Shown: positions 51,611 to 61,544, numbered from the stretch's first letter. The stretch is 64,000 nucleotides of DNA from Campylobacter geochelonis (GCF_013201685.1 NZ_CP053844.1:1612001-1676000), one strand, 5' to 3'. Numbers and translations: made by a program. The notes: generated by a model not told the origin, from the sequence alone.

Positions 51611-53461
51611 TTATTTTGTGCCAAATGCTTTATTTACACTAAATGGAAATGCTTGATATCCCATAGAATCATGAAGTTGAATCTCAACTGATGGCTCAGT
51701 TGAACCCCATTTATGCTCGAAAATTGTCGGACTTGGGTTTGATAGTAAAAGCCCGCTAACAACATCGATATTTAGCCCTGAAGTTGCAAAGTAGCTAACA
51801 ACGCTATTTTTATCAGCTTGATACTCAGTTAGCGATGTTACAGGAGAGTAGATTGAGTGTCCTCTTTCTTTACCAAATTCCCAGATTTGCTCAACTGTCA
51901 TCTTTTTTTGATCTATTTTATAAACAACTGAACGACTATATTTCATCTCAGCAAGCGCAGGTTGCTCCATACCGCGTGTATCGCCGTTATCAAATGCGCT
52001 TACATATATAATGTCTCCTTTTGATTTTTCATCGATTTTAAACGCTGTGTGTTGAGTCCATGTAAAGTCAAATCCGCCTTTTTCGTTCTCATAACCTGGA
52101 CATTTTGAGCCAGTTTCGCCACAACTGATTTTGTTGCCTTTGCTATCGACTGGTTGAAGGAAGTATTTTTTGTATCTATCGCTCCAGCCTTCGTGAGAAC
52201 CTAAAATCCACTTAACCTTTTTATCTCTACCAATTTTGATAATCGCATCTTGGTGGCGAGATGAGATGATAATGCTATCATCTTCTGGATCATAATCCAC
52301 GCTATTTACATGCGCCCAGTTCCTACCTGCTCCACTTCCAACGATATCGCCAAATTTATCATTTGTATCAAGTGCTGCTAAATCATCAGCGCTCATTGTT
52401 TTACCGGCTTGAGAAGCATCGATATTTAGGCAAACTGCACCTTGATCAAGCACTTTTAAAACTGTATCTCTGTATGGATCAAGAATTTCAAACAATCTCC
52501 AATCATCCAAAACATTTCCGTTAGTATCAACTTCAACGATGATATCTCTTACTGTGTGAACGTTTTTGCCATCTGGGCGTTTTACGTTAAATCCTGCTGC
52601 TCTTATGTAGAAGTTGCCATTATCTGCATCATCGATTGAGTGAGACATATCAGAGTAGCTTGCTGGAAGTTTTCTATCAAAAATTTCTCTACCTAAAATA
52701 TCATATTTAACATATCTTTGACCAAAGCCCCAACTCATCGCACCATCAGCATTTTGCTTAAAGCCCATCATAATGCCGGCTTTATAAGCTGAGTCTATAT
52801 CATACAAGTCTTTTACAGGAAGCAAGTACCATCTAACTTCGCCTTTTGTATCAAGGATGAAAACTAGTGGAGTTTGGTTCCACTCTAGCGCACCGCCAGT
52901 TGGGTTGTTCCACACTGCTTTTGCTGATTTGGTTGATTTGTTTCCTAAGTTGTTAAAAAAGTAAAGTCTATCTTCAAAGCCTTTTTCTACCTTTTTAACA
53001 TCTACGCTTGAAAACAAGCCGCCTTTTTGCAAATATGTGCCATCAGGATCTACAAAAACTGCTGGAGCATAAATTTTATACTCTGCCTCTTCTTTGATTT
53101 GTTCGCCTTTAAAAAGCTTTGTATAGCTTACTTTAACAGTGTTTTGATAGTCTGGATAAAGACCAAATACAGGAATTCCGCCATAGTTTTTAAGTCGTGA
53201 GTCAAGCACTTGATAGCTGATAGTTTGACCGCCCTCTTTTGGCACGATTGTAACTGTTACATCTTTTAAAACATATCCGCCATCTTTGATTATCGCTGTT
53301 AAAGGTGCGATTCTAAATGGGTTTACCACAACCTCACCAAGCTTGTTTACAACGATATAATCAGTCCTAGCGCCACTTGCACCACCCATTGCCAAAACGC
53401 TAGTCGCACCAACGCTTAATAACATACCAGCTACCAAAGCCGAAGTTAAAATCTTTTTCAT
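51611..53461 (-). CDS. astA: Arylsulfate sulfotransferase (AssT/AstA)
   Basis: Periplasmic PAPS-independent enzyme that moves sulfate from phenolic sulfate esters to other phenols. Signal peptide MKKILTSALVAGMLLSVGATSVLA; mature beta-propeller of about 590 aa. Catalytic-type His are seen in NWAHVNSVDYDPEDD (near 380), SRHQDAI and WTQHTAF, and Cys of the family disulfide in CGETGSKC. Start ATG 53461 has GGGAGAG 6 bases upstream; a GTG two codons earlier touches that site. Unlike C. jejuni as I recall, no dsb pair is adjacent; a two-component system follows instead. Confidence 0.92.
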   Translation of the reverse strand: MKKILTSALVAGMLLSVGATSVLAMGGASGARTDYIVVNKLGEVVVNPFRIAPLTAIIKDGGYVLKDVTVTIVPKEGGQTISYQVLDSRLKNYGGIPVFGLYPDYQNTVKVSYTKLFKGEQIKEEAEYKIYAPAVFVDPDGTYLQKGGLFSSVDVKKVEKGFEDRLYFFNNLGNKSTKSAKAVWNNPTGGALEWNQTPLVFILDTKGEVRWYLLPVKDLYDIDSAYKAGIMMGFKQNADGAMSWGFGQRYVKYDILGREIFDRKLPASYSDMSHSIDDADNGNFYIRAAGFNVKRPDGKNVHTVRDIIVEVDTNGNVLDDWRLFEILDPYRDTVLKVLDQGAVCLNIDASQAGKTMSADDLAALDTNDKFGDIVGSGAGRNWAHVNSVDYDPEDDSIIISSRHQDAIIKIGRDKKVKWILGSHEGWSDRYKKYFLQPVDSKGNKISCGETGSKCPGYENEKGGFDFTWTQHTAFKIDEKSKGDIIYVSAFDNGDTRGMEQPALAEMKYSRSVVYKIDQKKMTVEQIWEFGKERGHSIYSPVTSLTEYQADKNSVVSYFATSGLNIDVVSGLLLSNPSPTIFEHKWGSTEPSVEIQLHDSMGYQAFPFSVNKAFGTK

Positions 53462-53490
53462 AATCACTCTCCCTTAAAAATGTTTATAAA

Positions 53491-53496
53491 ATTATA
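53491..53496 (-). promoter_or_regulatory. astA promoter -10 box
   Basis: TATAAT on the minus strand (within GTATATAAT), about 30 bases upstream of the start. A GGTCAGAAGAGG stretch upstream could be an operator of the neighbouring regulator; no repeat proves it. Confidence 0.4.
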
Positions 53497-53656
53497 TACC
53501 CCTCTTCTGACCGAAATATTACAGGAAAGTTAAATTTAGCTTAAAATTAAATTTATAGTAAATTTTTAAATAAATTTGATAATACTCAAATTTAAGGTTT
53601 ATAAATTTTATGTAAAATTTAACCAAATTTTAAAATTTAGCCTTAAGGAGCGCGTT

Positions 53657-54103
53657 ATGAAAAGAGCTTTTAGTATGATTGAACTTATATTTATCATCGC
53701 CATTTTAGGCATCTTAGCAGCAGTTGCTCTGCCGCGACTTAGCGCTTCAAGAGATGATGCGTTGGTTGCTAGTGCAAAGCTTGATCTAAAAACCGCACTA
53801 AGCGATGTTATCACCTATAACCTCTCGCAAGGTCGCTACTCGCGTAATATAAAAGATATGACAAATGTGGATTTTAAAAACAGCTCATTTAGCGTCAAAG
53901 GCGTAAAGTGCTTGAAATTTAGCTTTCTTGGTATGAAAGTTATGCAAGTTGATATCGATAGAAGTGGGCTTTGCGATAGAGTTTTGAGCGGATCTGTGGT
54001 TGAGCCATACCTTAAAATGGACGCTGGAAGCCTTACGCATACTCCAACTGTATCTTATATACCACTTGATGAAAGCACCATATCTTCACTAAATGATTTG
54101 TAA
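53657..54103 (+). CDS. Type II/IV pseudopilin
   Basis: 148-aa pilin-like protein with a canonical prepilin N-terminus: MKRAFSMIELIFIIAILGILAAVALPRL, cleavage expected before Phe5 and Glu at mature position 5... see as AFSMIE. A central helix and a beta-rich C-terminal head with Cys pair (GVKCLKF, GLCDRV) follow. AAGGAG precedes the ATG; the longer open frame upstream is ignored. Similar pseudopilins (CtsG-type) belong to the natural transformation machinery in Campylobacter. It stands alone here. Confidence 0.82.
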   Translation: MKRAFSMIELIFIIAILGILAAVALPRLSASRDDALVASAKLDLKTALSDVITYNLSQGRYSRNIKDMTNVDFKNSSFSVKGVKCLKFSFLGMKVMQVDIDRSGLCDRVLSGSVVEPYLKMDAGSLTHTPTVSYIPLDESTISSLNDL

Positions 54104-54863
54104 ATTTAGATGTTTGTTGGGATTAGTTTAAGGTAGCTTTGGTTGTGCTAGTTAAATTCTAAGAGATTTTTATGTTTTAGCTTTTAAATATATAAAATCA
54201 AAAATTTGTTATATTTAATTAAAAGTAAAATTTATATATCATTTATAATATGTTTTTTTGAACTATTTTAGTTTGATAATTTTGTGAAATTTAGAGAATA
54301 ATCCTGATTTCAAGTTATTTTGGTTGATATATTTTATATGCAAAAAAGTGGCAGATATTTTGTTATCCGAAAGCTCGTAACAAAAAGTGTGGATAAGCAA
54401 TAATTGTTTTTAAAATCGCTAAGTGCTTGTTGGGAGTATGCAAAGGCAAATAGTTCTAAAAAAGTTTTTTGTATAAAATAAATTTGCACTTGGTATTATT
54501 AAAGATGCCGCTATGATGGCAATAGAAATCATTATAAGCAAGGCTAAATCTTTCGTTGAAATATAGCTTTTGTTAAATGCACCGCAAATTTACTTTCTGG
54601 TGCAAGTGTGTCAAAAATTAAAAGAATTTCATCTGAATTTATATAAATTTAAATAATAATGAAAGACAAGAACCATTTAGCCGAGTTTAGTAAGATTTTT
54701 AATAATTTGGCAACCTATTAGAGTAAGCTAATAAAGTCAAAAACTCAATAATATCGTAAAATATAATAAAAACTAGAAACTATGGTAAAAGCTTGATGTT
54801 ATGGTGCTTGCTTGGTGTTATGTTATTGAAAATAATTGTGGAAAATCGTTTAAAAAGGTGGTC
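54104..54863. other. Long gene-poor stretch before the tRNA
   Basis: About 760 bases without an intact gene. On the minus strand 54419-54589 is open for 56 codons without a start and encodes a hydrophobic helix (KDLALLIMISIAIIAASLIIP), listed separately as a possible remnant. A 20-codon frame starting at 54660 on the + strand has no support. Confidence 0.5.
54419..54589 (-). pseudogene. Possible remnant of a membrane-protein gene
   Basis: Open minus-strand frame of 56 codons between two stops with codon use like real genes and one hydrophobic helix (DLALLIMISIAIIAASLII), but no start codon, no ribosome site and stops on both sides. It may be the decayed end of a transporter gene; family not recognised. 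Confidence 0.3.
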
Positions 54864-54940
54864 TGGTGGGTTCACTAGGACTCGAACCTAGGACCATCCG
54901 GTTATGAGCCGGATGCTCTAACCAACTGAGCTATGAACCC
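54864..54940 (-). tRNA. tRNA with CAU anticodon (Met or Ile2)
   Basis: Full cloverleaf on the minus strand: acceptor GGGTTCA/TGAACCC, D arm TAGCTCAGTTGGTTAGAGCA, anticodon loop CTCATAA with a 5-bp TCCGG/CCGGA stem, T arm with GGTTCGAGTCC, encoded CCA. CAU could be elongator Met or Ile2 (lysidine-modified); not an initiator, since the first pair is G-C. Solitary gene. Confidence 0.95.
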
Positions 54941-55716
54941 GCCAAAAATGTTGGAAATGAGATTATATAAAAACAAAGCTTTAAAATAGCTAAAATTTAC
55001 ATATTCATTTTCCTAAATTTATCGATGATATTATTTGTTTGAGAATTTAAAATCACGCGATTAAGAGCAAATTTAAACTAGTTTTTAGACTAAATTTTTA
55101 AAATTTTAAAATTTTTACTTACCCGTTTTTCCCGCTTTAAAATTTATAAAATTTAAAGCAAAATTTATAATTTTTGCCAGCTATCAGACTAAATTCACAT
55201 GTAAGCGATATCGCTATATCTTGTTTTTATAGCAGTAAAGTTGATTTGTTGCAAAAGTATAAAAATATAATCAAACAAAACAGGCAGTATTGATTTATCA
55301 AAAGCTATTATTAAAATTTTTTCGTTGATATTGTCTAAAAACTACTATTTGCATTAAAATACGCCAAAAGCAAAACCCAAATTTACATCTCTACATCACA
55401 AGCAAAACCCAAATTTGCACCTCTACATCACAATTCATTCTAGCATATTATAAACTACAATTATCCATGACTAAAATTATCATCTATTTTAAGAGCCAAA
55501 CCAAGCTTTTTTGTAATTTTTACGCGCTATAGCCGTTTTTAAATAAATGATTTATTTACTTTTTATAGCTTTTTTGTTGTTAATCTCATAAAACTTTAAA
55601 TTTCTAAATCTTGTCTAATGCCAGCAAAGAGAATGGCAAAAGTTAGCTTTTCATAGCTTGCCTTTAAAATTTAGCGCATTTCAAGCTTCTAAATAAACCG
55701 CATGCAAAAGCCATCA
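54941..55716. other. Gene-poor stretch after the tRNA
   Basis: No gene supported in about 780 bases. It is AT-rich, with many stops, and contains one 32-bp tandem duplication (55369-55432). Confidence 0.5.
55369..55432. repeat. 32-bp tandem duplication
   Basis: Two adjacent 32-base copies starting AGCAAAACCCAAATTT and ending CTCTACATCACA, differing at two positions. Confidence 0.85.
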
Positions 55717-57000
55717 CTAGCTCTCATCTTCGATGTATTCTAACTCCAGCGTTTTAATCTCGCCTATCTCATTTCCAGCTATGCCTTTTATACTACCAAA
55801 CATCGATATAGCGCTATCTTTTGCCTTTTCTATCTGTTTTTCTCTGCTTTTCCAGATTCTAGCCATTGCATTTTTCTCTCGCTCAAGCTCAGTTTGAAGT
55901 GAGCTAAATGCCTCAACAACCGCCTCAAGCTGTAGTTTAAAGTCGTTGCTTGTAAGATATGAGTATAAAAGCTCCATTTTTCCATGTCTGTTTTCGCTGA
56001 CATTTTTTGCAAAATTTATCTCTATAATACTTTGCCTAAGCGCTTCGCATATAAGCTTAAACTCGCTAAATCCACAAACCCAAACCCCATCAACAAGCCC
56101 AACGCCACTTATATCGCTTGGCAAAGTTTGAGTAACCAAAACGCCGATATCAGCGCCCTTTTCTCTCATATCAGCTTTGAATTTCTCTATCCAGCCGGGC
56201 GAAAAGCTCTTTGTGCGTTTGCTCTCATAGTAAATTTTACCGCAGTTTGGGCGAGTTTGAGTATTTATCACCTGAGTGCAGTCAGCGCCATTTGCACCTT
56301 TTTTTATCTCTTCTATGCTATCAAATGGAAATTTAGTTTTTAAAAATTCCTCTATCGCAAGCTCTTGCGCCTCGCCTTGAAGCTGCTGGGAACGGTTTTG
56401 AGCGGCATTTTTAAGCTCATCTATATTTTTTTTAAGTCGTTCAAGCTCGATATCTTTTTCTTTTAACTTTAGCTCATTTTCCTCAAAAATCTGCTTTTTT
56501 AACACTTCACTGTTTGCTTTTAAACTATCATTTAGTTTTTTAGCATACTCAAGCTCGAATTTACTCTCAAGCTGGGCTTTTTCTCTTTTTAAATTTTCAA
56601 ACTCAAGCAGCTGTTTGTTTGCCAAGATATTTTTCTCACTCATCTCATCAAGGCTTTTTTTAAGGCTTTCTATGATACTTGAACTCTCTTTTTCAAGCTC
56701 TTTTTTTATCGTCTCTTTTTGGTTTTTCAAGCTCTCATTAAGCTTGATTTTCTCTTGTTTCAAGCTATCTTCAAGCTTAGCTTTTTCTTTTTCAAGCTCT
56801 AAATTTAGGCTATTTTTTAACTTCTCATCAAACTCGCTCTCTTTTTTTACAAGTTCATCACGGTATTTTTTATACTCAGCTCTATGCTTTTCAACTTCGG
56901 CTTTAAATTTAAGCTCATGCTCGGCTTTTATTTTGTTAGCAAAGGCTTGTGAGATATCTATTATCGTGCCACAATTTGGACATTTTATACTTTCATTCAT
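55717..57000 (-). CDS. DUF2130 coiled-coil protein
   Basis: 427-aa cytoplasmic protein of the DUF2130 family. N-terminal zinc ribbon CPNCGTIID (residues 7-15), then a coiled coil from about 25 to 215 rich in Glu and Lys, then the globular DUF2130 domain (GANGADCTQVINTQ, YYESKRTKSFSPGWIEKFKADM, DIGVLVTQTLP), which resembles a nuclease-like fold as in RmuC relatives. The ATG at 57000 has GGAGAAAAG upstream; its start overlaps the putP stop by 8 bases. Function is unknown; DNA-related activity is suggested by fold only. Confidence 0.8.
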   Translation of the reverse strand: MNESIKCPNCGTIIDISQAFANKIKAEHELKFKAEVEKHRAEYKKYRDELVKKESEFDEKLKNSLNLELEKEKAKLEDSLKQEKIKLNESLKNQKETIKKELEKESSSIIESLKKSLDEMSEKNILANKQLLEFENLKREKAQLESKFELEYAKKLNDSLKANSEVLKKQIFEENELKLKEKDIELERLKKNIDELKNAAQNRSQQLQGEAQELAIEEFLKTKFPFDSIEEIKKGANGADCTQVINTQTRPNCGKIYYESKRTKSFSPGWIEKFKADMREKGADIGVLVTQTLPSDISGVGLVDGVWVCGFSEFKLICEALRQSIIEINFAKNVSENRHGKMELLYSYLTSNDFKLQLEAVVEAFSSLQTELEREKNAMARIWKSREKQIEKAKDSAISMFGSIKGIAGNEIGEIKTLELEYIEDES

Positions 57001-58501
57001 GGCTTCTTTTCTCCATTTTTTCAAACTCAGCGCTAATTTGTGCTAAATTTGGCTCATCTGCCATCTTATCTAAAATCGAGTTGTATCGATTAACCAACCA
57101 AATAGCAATAGCCGAAAAGACAAATCCAGGGAGCAGTTCATAAACATCTTTTGAAAGATCAAACACTATCCACACGATAACCGTAATCCCGCCAACAAGC
57201 ATACCAACAAGAGCCGATAACGCGCTCATATTTTTTGAATACAAACTAAAAAGTAGCACCGCACCAAAACTAGCACCAAATCCAGCCCAAGCATTTCCAA
57301 CGACATTTAGCACTGTATCATTTGAAGCAAACGCAATAACAGTCGCTACAATCGCCACTACAACAACAGCACATCTTCCAACTAAGGTTTGCGTTTTCTC
57401 GTTTACATCTTTTTGATAAAAAGCAAAGATAAAGTCCTTTGTAACTGAACTTGCACTGACTAAAAGCTGACTTGAAATAGTACTCATAATGGCTGCTAAA
57501 ACTGCTGAAATAATAACTCCAACAACAAAAGGATGAAACAAAGTCTTTCCAAGAGCTAAAAACACAGTTTCAGCATCGCTTAATGGAGCTGAAATTTGAT
57601 GAAAATATACATAGCCGATTAACCCGCTTAAAATCGCGCCAAGAAGACCTAATGCCATCCAGCCTATGCCAATACGTCGTGCGCTATCAAGCTCTTTTGA
57701 ACTTCTAATCGCCATAAAACGAACTATGATGTGAGGTTGTCCAAAGTACCCTAATCCCCACGCTAAAAGCCCTAAAATTCCTAAAAATGTCTGCCCTTGA
57801 AATAAATTTAGATGATTTTTTCCTTCACTTTCGCTAATGCGGCTAACTTCACTAAAAAACGAAACTCCATCGCCTAAATTTAGCGCAAAGTATCCGACTA
57901 TAGGTATTAAAACAAGGACTAAAAACATTAAAATTCCTTGAAAAGCATCGGTTATGCAAACTGCTTTAAAACCACCAAAAAATGTATAAAAAACAACTAT
58001 AACAAGTGTAAAAATCGCACCAAATACAAAATTTAAATCAAAAAAGCTATGAAAAGTTTTGCCTCCAGCGATTATCCCGCTACTTACATATAATGTATAA
58101 AATATCAAAATCAAAAGCCCAGAAATAATGCGTAAAACCTTAGTTTTATCCTTAAAACGGTTTTCTAAAAAGTCTGGAATCGTAACGCTATCGCTTGCAA
58201 CTTCGGTATAAACTCTAAGTCTTTTTGCTAAAAATTTATAGTTGCACCACGCCCCAATCGTAAGTCCTATCGCTATCCACGAGCTTGCAAGTCCTGTTGC
58301 ATACAAAGCTCCTGGAAGTCCAAGCAACATCCAACCGCTCATATCGCTTGCTCCTGCAGAAAGAGCCGTAACGACTGGACCTAAACGGCGGTTATCAAGC
58401 AGGTATTCGTTTATGCCTGCGTTTTTGTTATAAGAGTATCTGCCTATGATAATCAAAATGATAAAATATATCGCAATCGCCAAATAAGTATAAAAATTCA
58501 T
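56993..58501 (-). CDS. putP: Sodium/proline symporter
   Basis: Secondary transporter taking up proline with sodium. The 502-aa protein has about 13 hydrophobic helices and SSS-family signatures: DNRRLGPVVTALSAGASDMSGW near 36-57 (sodium site), GGFKAVCITDAFQGILMF near 175, and GLGYFGQPHIIVRFMAI near 250. Length equals PutP. It is followed by the DUF2130 gene with a short overlap. No putA is nearby. Confidence 0.92.
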   Translation of the reverse strand: MNFYTYLAIAIYFIILIIIGRYSYNKNAGINEYLLDNRRLGPVVTALSAGASDMSGWMLLGLPGALYATGLASSWIAIGLTIGAWCNYKFLAKRLRVYTEVASDSVTIPDFLENRFKDKTKVLRIISGLLILIFYTLYVSSGIIAGGKTFHSFFDLNFVFGAIFTLVIVVFYTFFGGFKAVCITDAFQGILMFLVLVLIPIVGYFALNLGDGVSFFSEVSRISESEGKNHLNLFQGQTFLGILGLLAWGLGYFGQPHIIVRFMAIRSSKELDSARRIGIGWMALGLLGAILSGLIGYVYFHQISAPLSDAETVFLALGKTLFHPFVVGVIISAVLAAIMSTISSQLLVSASSVTKDFIFAFYQKDVNEKTQTLVGRCAVVVVAIVATVIAFASNDTVLNVVGNAWAGFGASFGAVLLFSLYSKNMSALSALVGMLVGGITVIVWIVFDLSKDVYELLPGFVFSAIAIWLVNRYNSILDKMADEPNLAQISAEFEKMEKRSHE

Positions 58502-58629
58502 ATATCCTCCTAAAAAGAAGCAATTCTAACAAAATTTGCATAAAATCTTACTATAAATAAGAGCTTTTAAGCAAAAAAATATAAAAATTTAAGTATTCTT
58601 TTAGTCTAAATTAAGTTATAAGGAAGGCA

Positions 58630-59337
58630 TTGAAAGAGCGTTACTTAAAAATTATATTTTTTATAGTTATTGTTGTTTTAGCAGTTTATTATACATATCC
58701 GCGAGATTTAAGCGATGCGCAAAAATATTCATATTTTACCAGTTATTTCACCACTTTAGAGCTAACTCTTGGCGGTATTTTTATAGGAATTGTTCTAGGA
58801 TTTATCCTTGCATTTATTAAATTTCTTGAGATTAAACCGATAAATTTCCTTATAGATGAGTATATCGATATCATCAGAGGAACGCCGATTTTGATACAAC
58901 TGATGGTTTTTGCCTTTGTTGTCTTTGCTACGTGGTCAAACAGCATATATGCCGCTATAATCGCACTTGGACTAAACAGTTCTGCTTATGTTGCTGAGAT
59001 AGTTCGCTCCGGTATAAATAGCGTTGATAAAGGGCAGATGGAAGCAGCTAGAGCTATGGGACTAAGCTACTCTGACTCGATGAAAAGCATAGTCTTTCCT
59101 CAAGCTATAAAAAACATCTTACCAGCTCTAGCAAATGAGTTTATAAGCTTATTTAAAGAGACTTCAGTTGTTGGAATGATAGGAATTTTTGATTTAACTA
59201 TGTTTTCTCAAAGCCTACAAGCCACGCTTTTTACGACTCAACCGATACTTTTTGCGGCTGTGATTTACTATATAAGTGTTAAATTTTTCTCACTTTTAGC
59301 AAAACTTTTAGAAACAAGGTTAAATCAAAATGATTAA
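58630..59337 (+). CDS. Polar amino acid ABC transporter, permease
   Basis: 235-aa inner-membrane permease of the HisMQ type: helices from about 5, 40, 85 and on, with the EAA loop EAARAMGLSYSDSMKSIVFPQA near 139-160. Start is TTG with AAGGAAGG directly upstream. It leads a four-gene unit (permease, ATPase, two binding proteins). It overlaps the ATPase gene by 8 bases. A single permease may act as a homodimer. Confidence 0.9.
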   Translation: MKERYLKIIFFIVIVVLAVYYTYPRDLSDAQKYSYFTSYFTTLELTLGGIFIGIVLGFILAFIKFLEIKPINFLIDEYIDIIRGTPILIQLMVFAFVVFATWSNSIYAAIIALGLNSSAYVAEIVRSGINSVDKGQMEAARAMGLSYSDSMKSIVFPQAIKNILPALANEFISLFKETSVVGMIGIFDLTMFSQSLQATLFTTQPILFAAVIYYISVKFFSLLAKLLETRLNQND

Positions 59338-60058
59338 GATAGAAAATTTATATAAAAATTACGGAAATTTAACCGTTTTAAACGATATCTCAACCGAGGT
59401 AAAAAAGGGCGAAGTCATCGCGATAATCGGTCCAAGCGGTGGCGGAAAAAGCACATTTTTACGCTGTATAAATCGTCTTGAAGAGCCAACTAGCGGGACG
59501 ATTAAGATAAATGGCATTGATATCATGGATAAGAAAAATGACATTAACAAAATTCGCCAAAAAGTTAGTATGGTTTTTCAGCACTTTAATCTTTTTGCTA
59601 ACAAAAATGTCTTAGAAAATTTAACTCTAGCGCCTATAAAAGCTGGAATTTACACTCCAAAAGAGGCGCATGATAAAGCTGATGAACTTCTAGCTAAAGT
59701 TGGGCTAAGCGATAAAAAATACGCCTTCCCGCACAAACTAAGTGGCGGACAAAAACAGCGAATCGCTATAGCAAGGGCTTTAGCGATGAATCCTGATGTT
59801 ATTTTGTTTGATGAACCAACTTCAGCACTTGATCCTGAAATGATAGGCGAGGTTTTAACTATCATGCAAGATGTAGCTCGTGATGGACTTACAATGCTAG
59901 TAGTAACCCACGAAATGGGCTTTGCACGCAATGTTGCAAATAGAATTTTTTTTATGGATGGCGGTAAAATCGCAGTCGATGACTCACCTAAAAATGTCTT
60001 TTCAAACCCAAGTAATGAGCGCTTAAAAGAGTTTTTAAACAAAGTTTTAAATCATTAA
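59330..60058 (+). CDS. Polar amino acid ABC transporter, ATPase
   Basis: 242-aa ATP-binding protein: Walker A GPSGGGKST near 33-41, Q-loop MVFQHFNLF, signature LSGGQKQRIAIARAL near 135 and Walker B VILFDEPTSALDPEM. High similarity in pattern to GlnQ/HisP. Overlaps the permease gene by 8 bases; binding proteins follow. Confidence 0.93.
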   Translation: MIKIENLYKNYGNLTVLNDISTEVKKGEVIAIIGPSGGGKSTFLRCINRLEEPTSGTIKINGIDIMDKKNDINKIRQKVSMVFQHFNLFANKNVLENLTLAPIKAGIYTPKEAHDKADELLAKVGLSDKKYAFPHKLSGGQKQRIAIARALAMNPDVILFDEPTSALDPEMIGEVLTIMQDVARDGLTMLVVTHEMGFARNVANRIFFMDGGKIAVDDSPKNVFSNPSNERLKEFLNKVLNH

Positions 60059-60073
60059 AAAAAGGAGATTAGT

Positions 60074-60802
60074 ATGAAAAAATTTCTTATATCTGTTGCC
60101 ATTTTAGTGGCTGGTTTTGGTTATGCAAATGCAGGCGAAGTCTTAAAATTTGGCACAAATGCAACATATCCACCATTTGAATATATAGATGAAAACTCTA
60201 AAGTAGCTGGTTTTGATATAGATTTGGTTAATGAGCTTAGTAAAAGAGTTGGCTTTGAGTATGAAATGATAAATATGAGCTTTGATGGGCTAATCCCTGC
60301 GCTAAAAAGCGGTAAAATAGATGCGATTGTAGCTGCTATGAGTGCAACTCCTGAACGTAAAAAAGCGGTTGATTTTACAAAACCGTATTATCATACAGAA
60401 AATTTATATATTTTAAAAGCTGATAATGGCGAAGTTAAATCAAAAGATGATTTAAAAGGCAAAAAAATCGGCGTCCAACTTGGCACAGCGCAAGAGCAGA
60501 CTTCTCGCAAGCTAGAAGGCGTTAAAACTACACCTACAAAAGACATTTTTACTAGCATTTTAGCGCTTAAAAATGGCAAAATCGACGCAGTTTTAGTTGA
60601 TACTTCAATCGGTTATGGCTATTTACGTAAAAACAGCGACTTAGTTGAGTTTTTAGTAGAACCTGATGGAAGTGAGGGCTTTTCAATCGCATTTGATAAA
60701 GATAAAAACAATGAACTTATAGCAAAAATAGACGCAGAAGTAGAAAAGATGAAAGAAGATGGAAGCTATGAAGCTTTGTTAAAAAAATACGAGCTTAAAT
60801 AA
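60074..60802 (+). CDS. Polar amino acid-binding protein, first copy
   Basis: 242-aa periplasmic receptor with signal peptide (MKKFLISVAILVAGFGYANA) and SBP family 3 signatures: TNATYPPFEYIDENSKVAGFDIDL near 29-52, GLIPALKSGKIDAIVAAMS near 76-94 and GSYEALLKKYELK at the end. AAAGGAG lies before the ATG. The ligand is a polar or charged amino acid by family. The next gene is a close paralogue, starting right at this gene's stop. Confidence 0.92.
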   Translation: MKKFLISVAILVAGFGYANAGEVLKFGTNATYPPFEYIDENSKVAGFDIDLVNELSKRVGFEYEMINMSFDGLIPALKSGKIDAIVAAMSATPERKKAVDFTKPYYHTENLYILKADNGEVKSKDDLKGKKIGVQLGTAQEQTSRKLEGVKTTPTKDIFTSILALKNGKIDAVLVDTSIGYGYLRKNSDLVEFLVEPDGSEGFSIAFDKDKNNELIAKIDAEVEKMKEDGSYEALLKKYELK

Positions 60803-61521
60803 TGAAAATATTTAAATTTATATTATTAACATTTTTTTGTATAAGTGCATATGCTAAGCCGCTTATCATCGGTACTGATGGGGTTTATCCACCGTTTGAT
60901 TATCGTGATGAAAACTCTACTTTGGTTGGGTTTGATGTGGACTTAATCGATGCGATTAGCAAAAAAGCTGGGTTTGAGTATGAGTTTATAGTGATGGGCT
61001 TTGATGGGTTAATACCTGCTTTAAAAACTGGTAAAATCGACATTATAGCTTCAGCGATGAGTGTTACAAGCGAAAGAGAAAAGGCGGTTGATTTTAGTGA
61101 CAATTACTTTTTAACTGAAAATCTCTATCTAAAAAGAGCAGATAATACTAGTATAAAAAGCTTAAACGACTTAAAAGGTAAAAAAATCGGCGTTTTGCTA
61201 GGCTCGGCACAAGAATTTAGCGCTAGAAAAATCGCAGGCGTAAACGTTATCCCTACAAAAGAGATTTTTACATCAATTTTAGCTCTAAAAAATGGCAAGG
61301 TTGATGTCGTTTTAGTAGATAACTCTATCGGATATGGATTTTTAAAGAAAAATACCGATTTGGCGTGGTTTCACAAACAAATAGATGATGGCGATGGCTT
61401 TGCTTTTGCTTTTGATAAGGGTAAATTTAAGGATTTGATAACTAAATTTAACACCGCATTAAAAGAGATAAAAGCCGATGGAACTTATGATAAACTCTTA
61501 GAAAAATATGAGTTAAAATAG
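60802..61521 (+). CDS. Polar amino acid-binding protein, second copy
   Basis: 239-aa paralogue of the previous protein: signal peptide (FKFILLTFFCISAYA), then YPPFDYRDENSTLVGFDVDL and GFDGLIPALKTGKIDIIASAMS, aligning without gaps. The ligand-contact region differs moderately, so it may recognise another amino acid while sharing the same permease. The ATG overlaps the previous TAA (TAATG). Confidence 0.92.
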   Translation: MKIFKFILLTFFCISAYAKPLIIGTDGVYPPFDYRDENSTLVGFDVDLIDAISKKAGFEYEFIVMGFDGLIPALKTGKIDIIASAMSVTSEREKAVDFSDNYFLTENLYLKRADNTSIKSLNDLKGKKIGVLLGSAQEFSARKIAGVNVIPTKEIFTSILALKNGKVDVVLVDNSIGYGFLKKNTDLAWFHKQIDDGDGFAFAFDKGKFKDLITKFNTALKEIKADGTYDKLLEKYELK

Positions 61522-61544
61522 GCTTAAATTTGTAAGGATTGATT

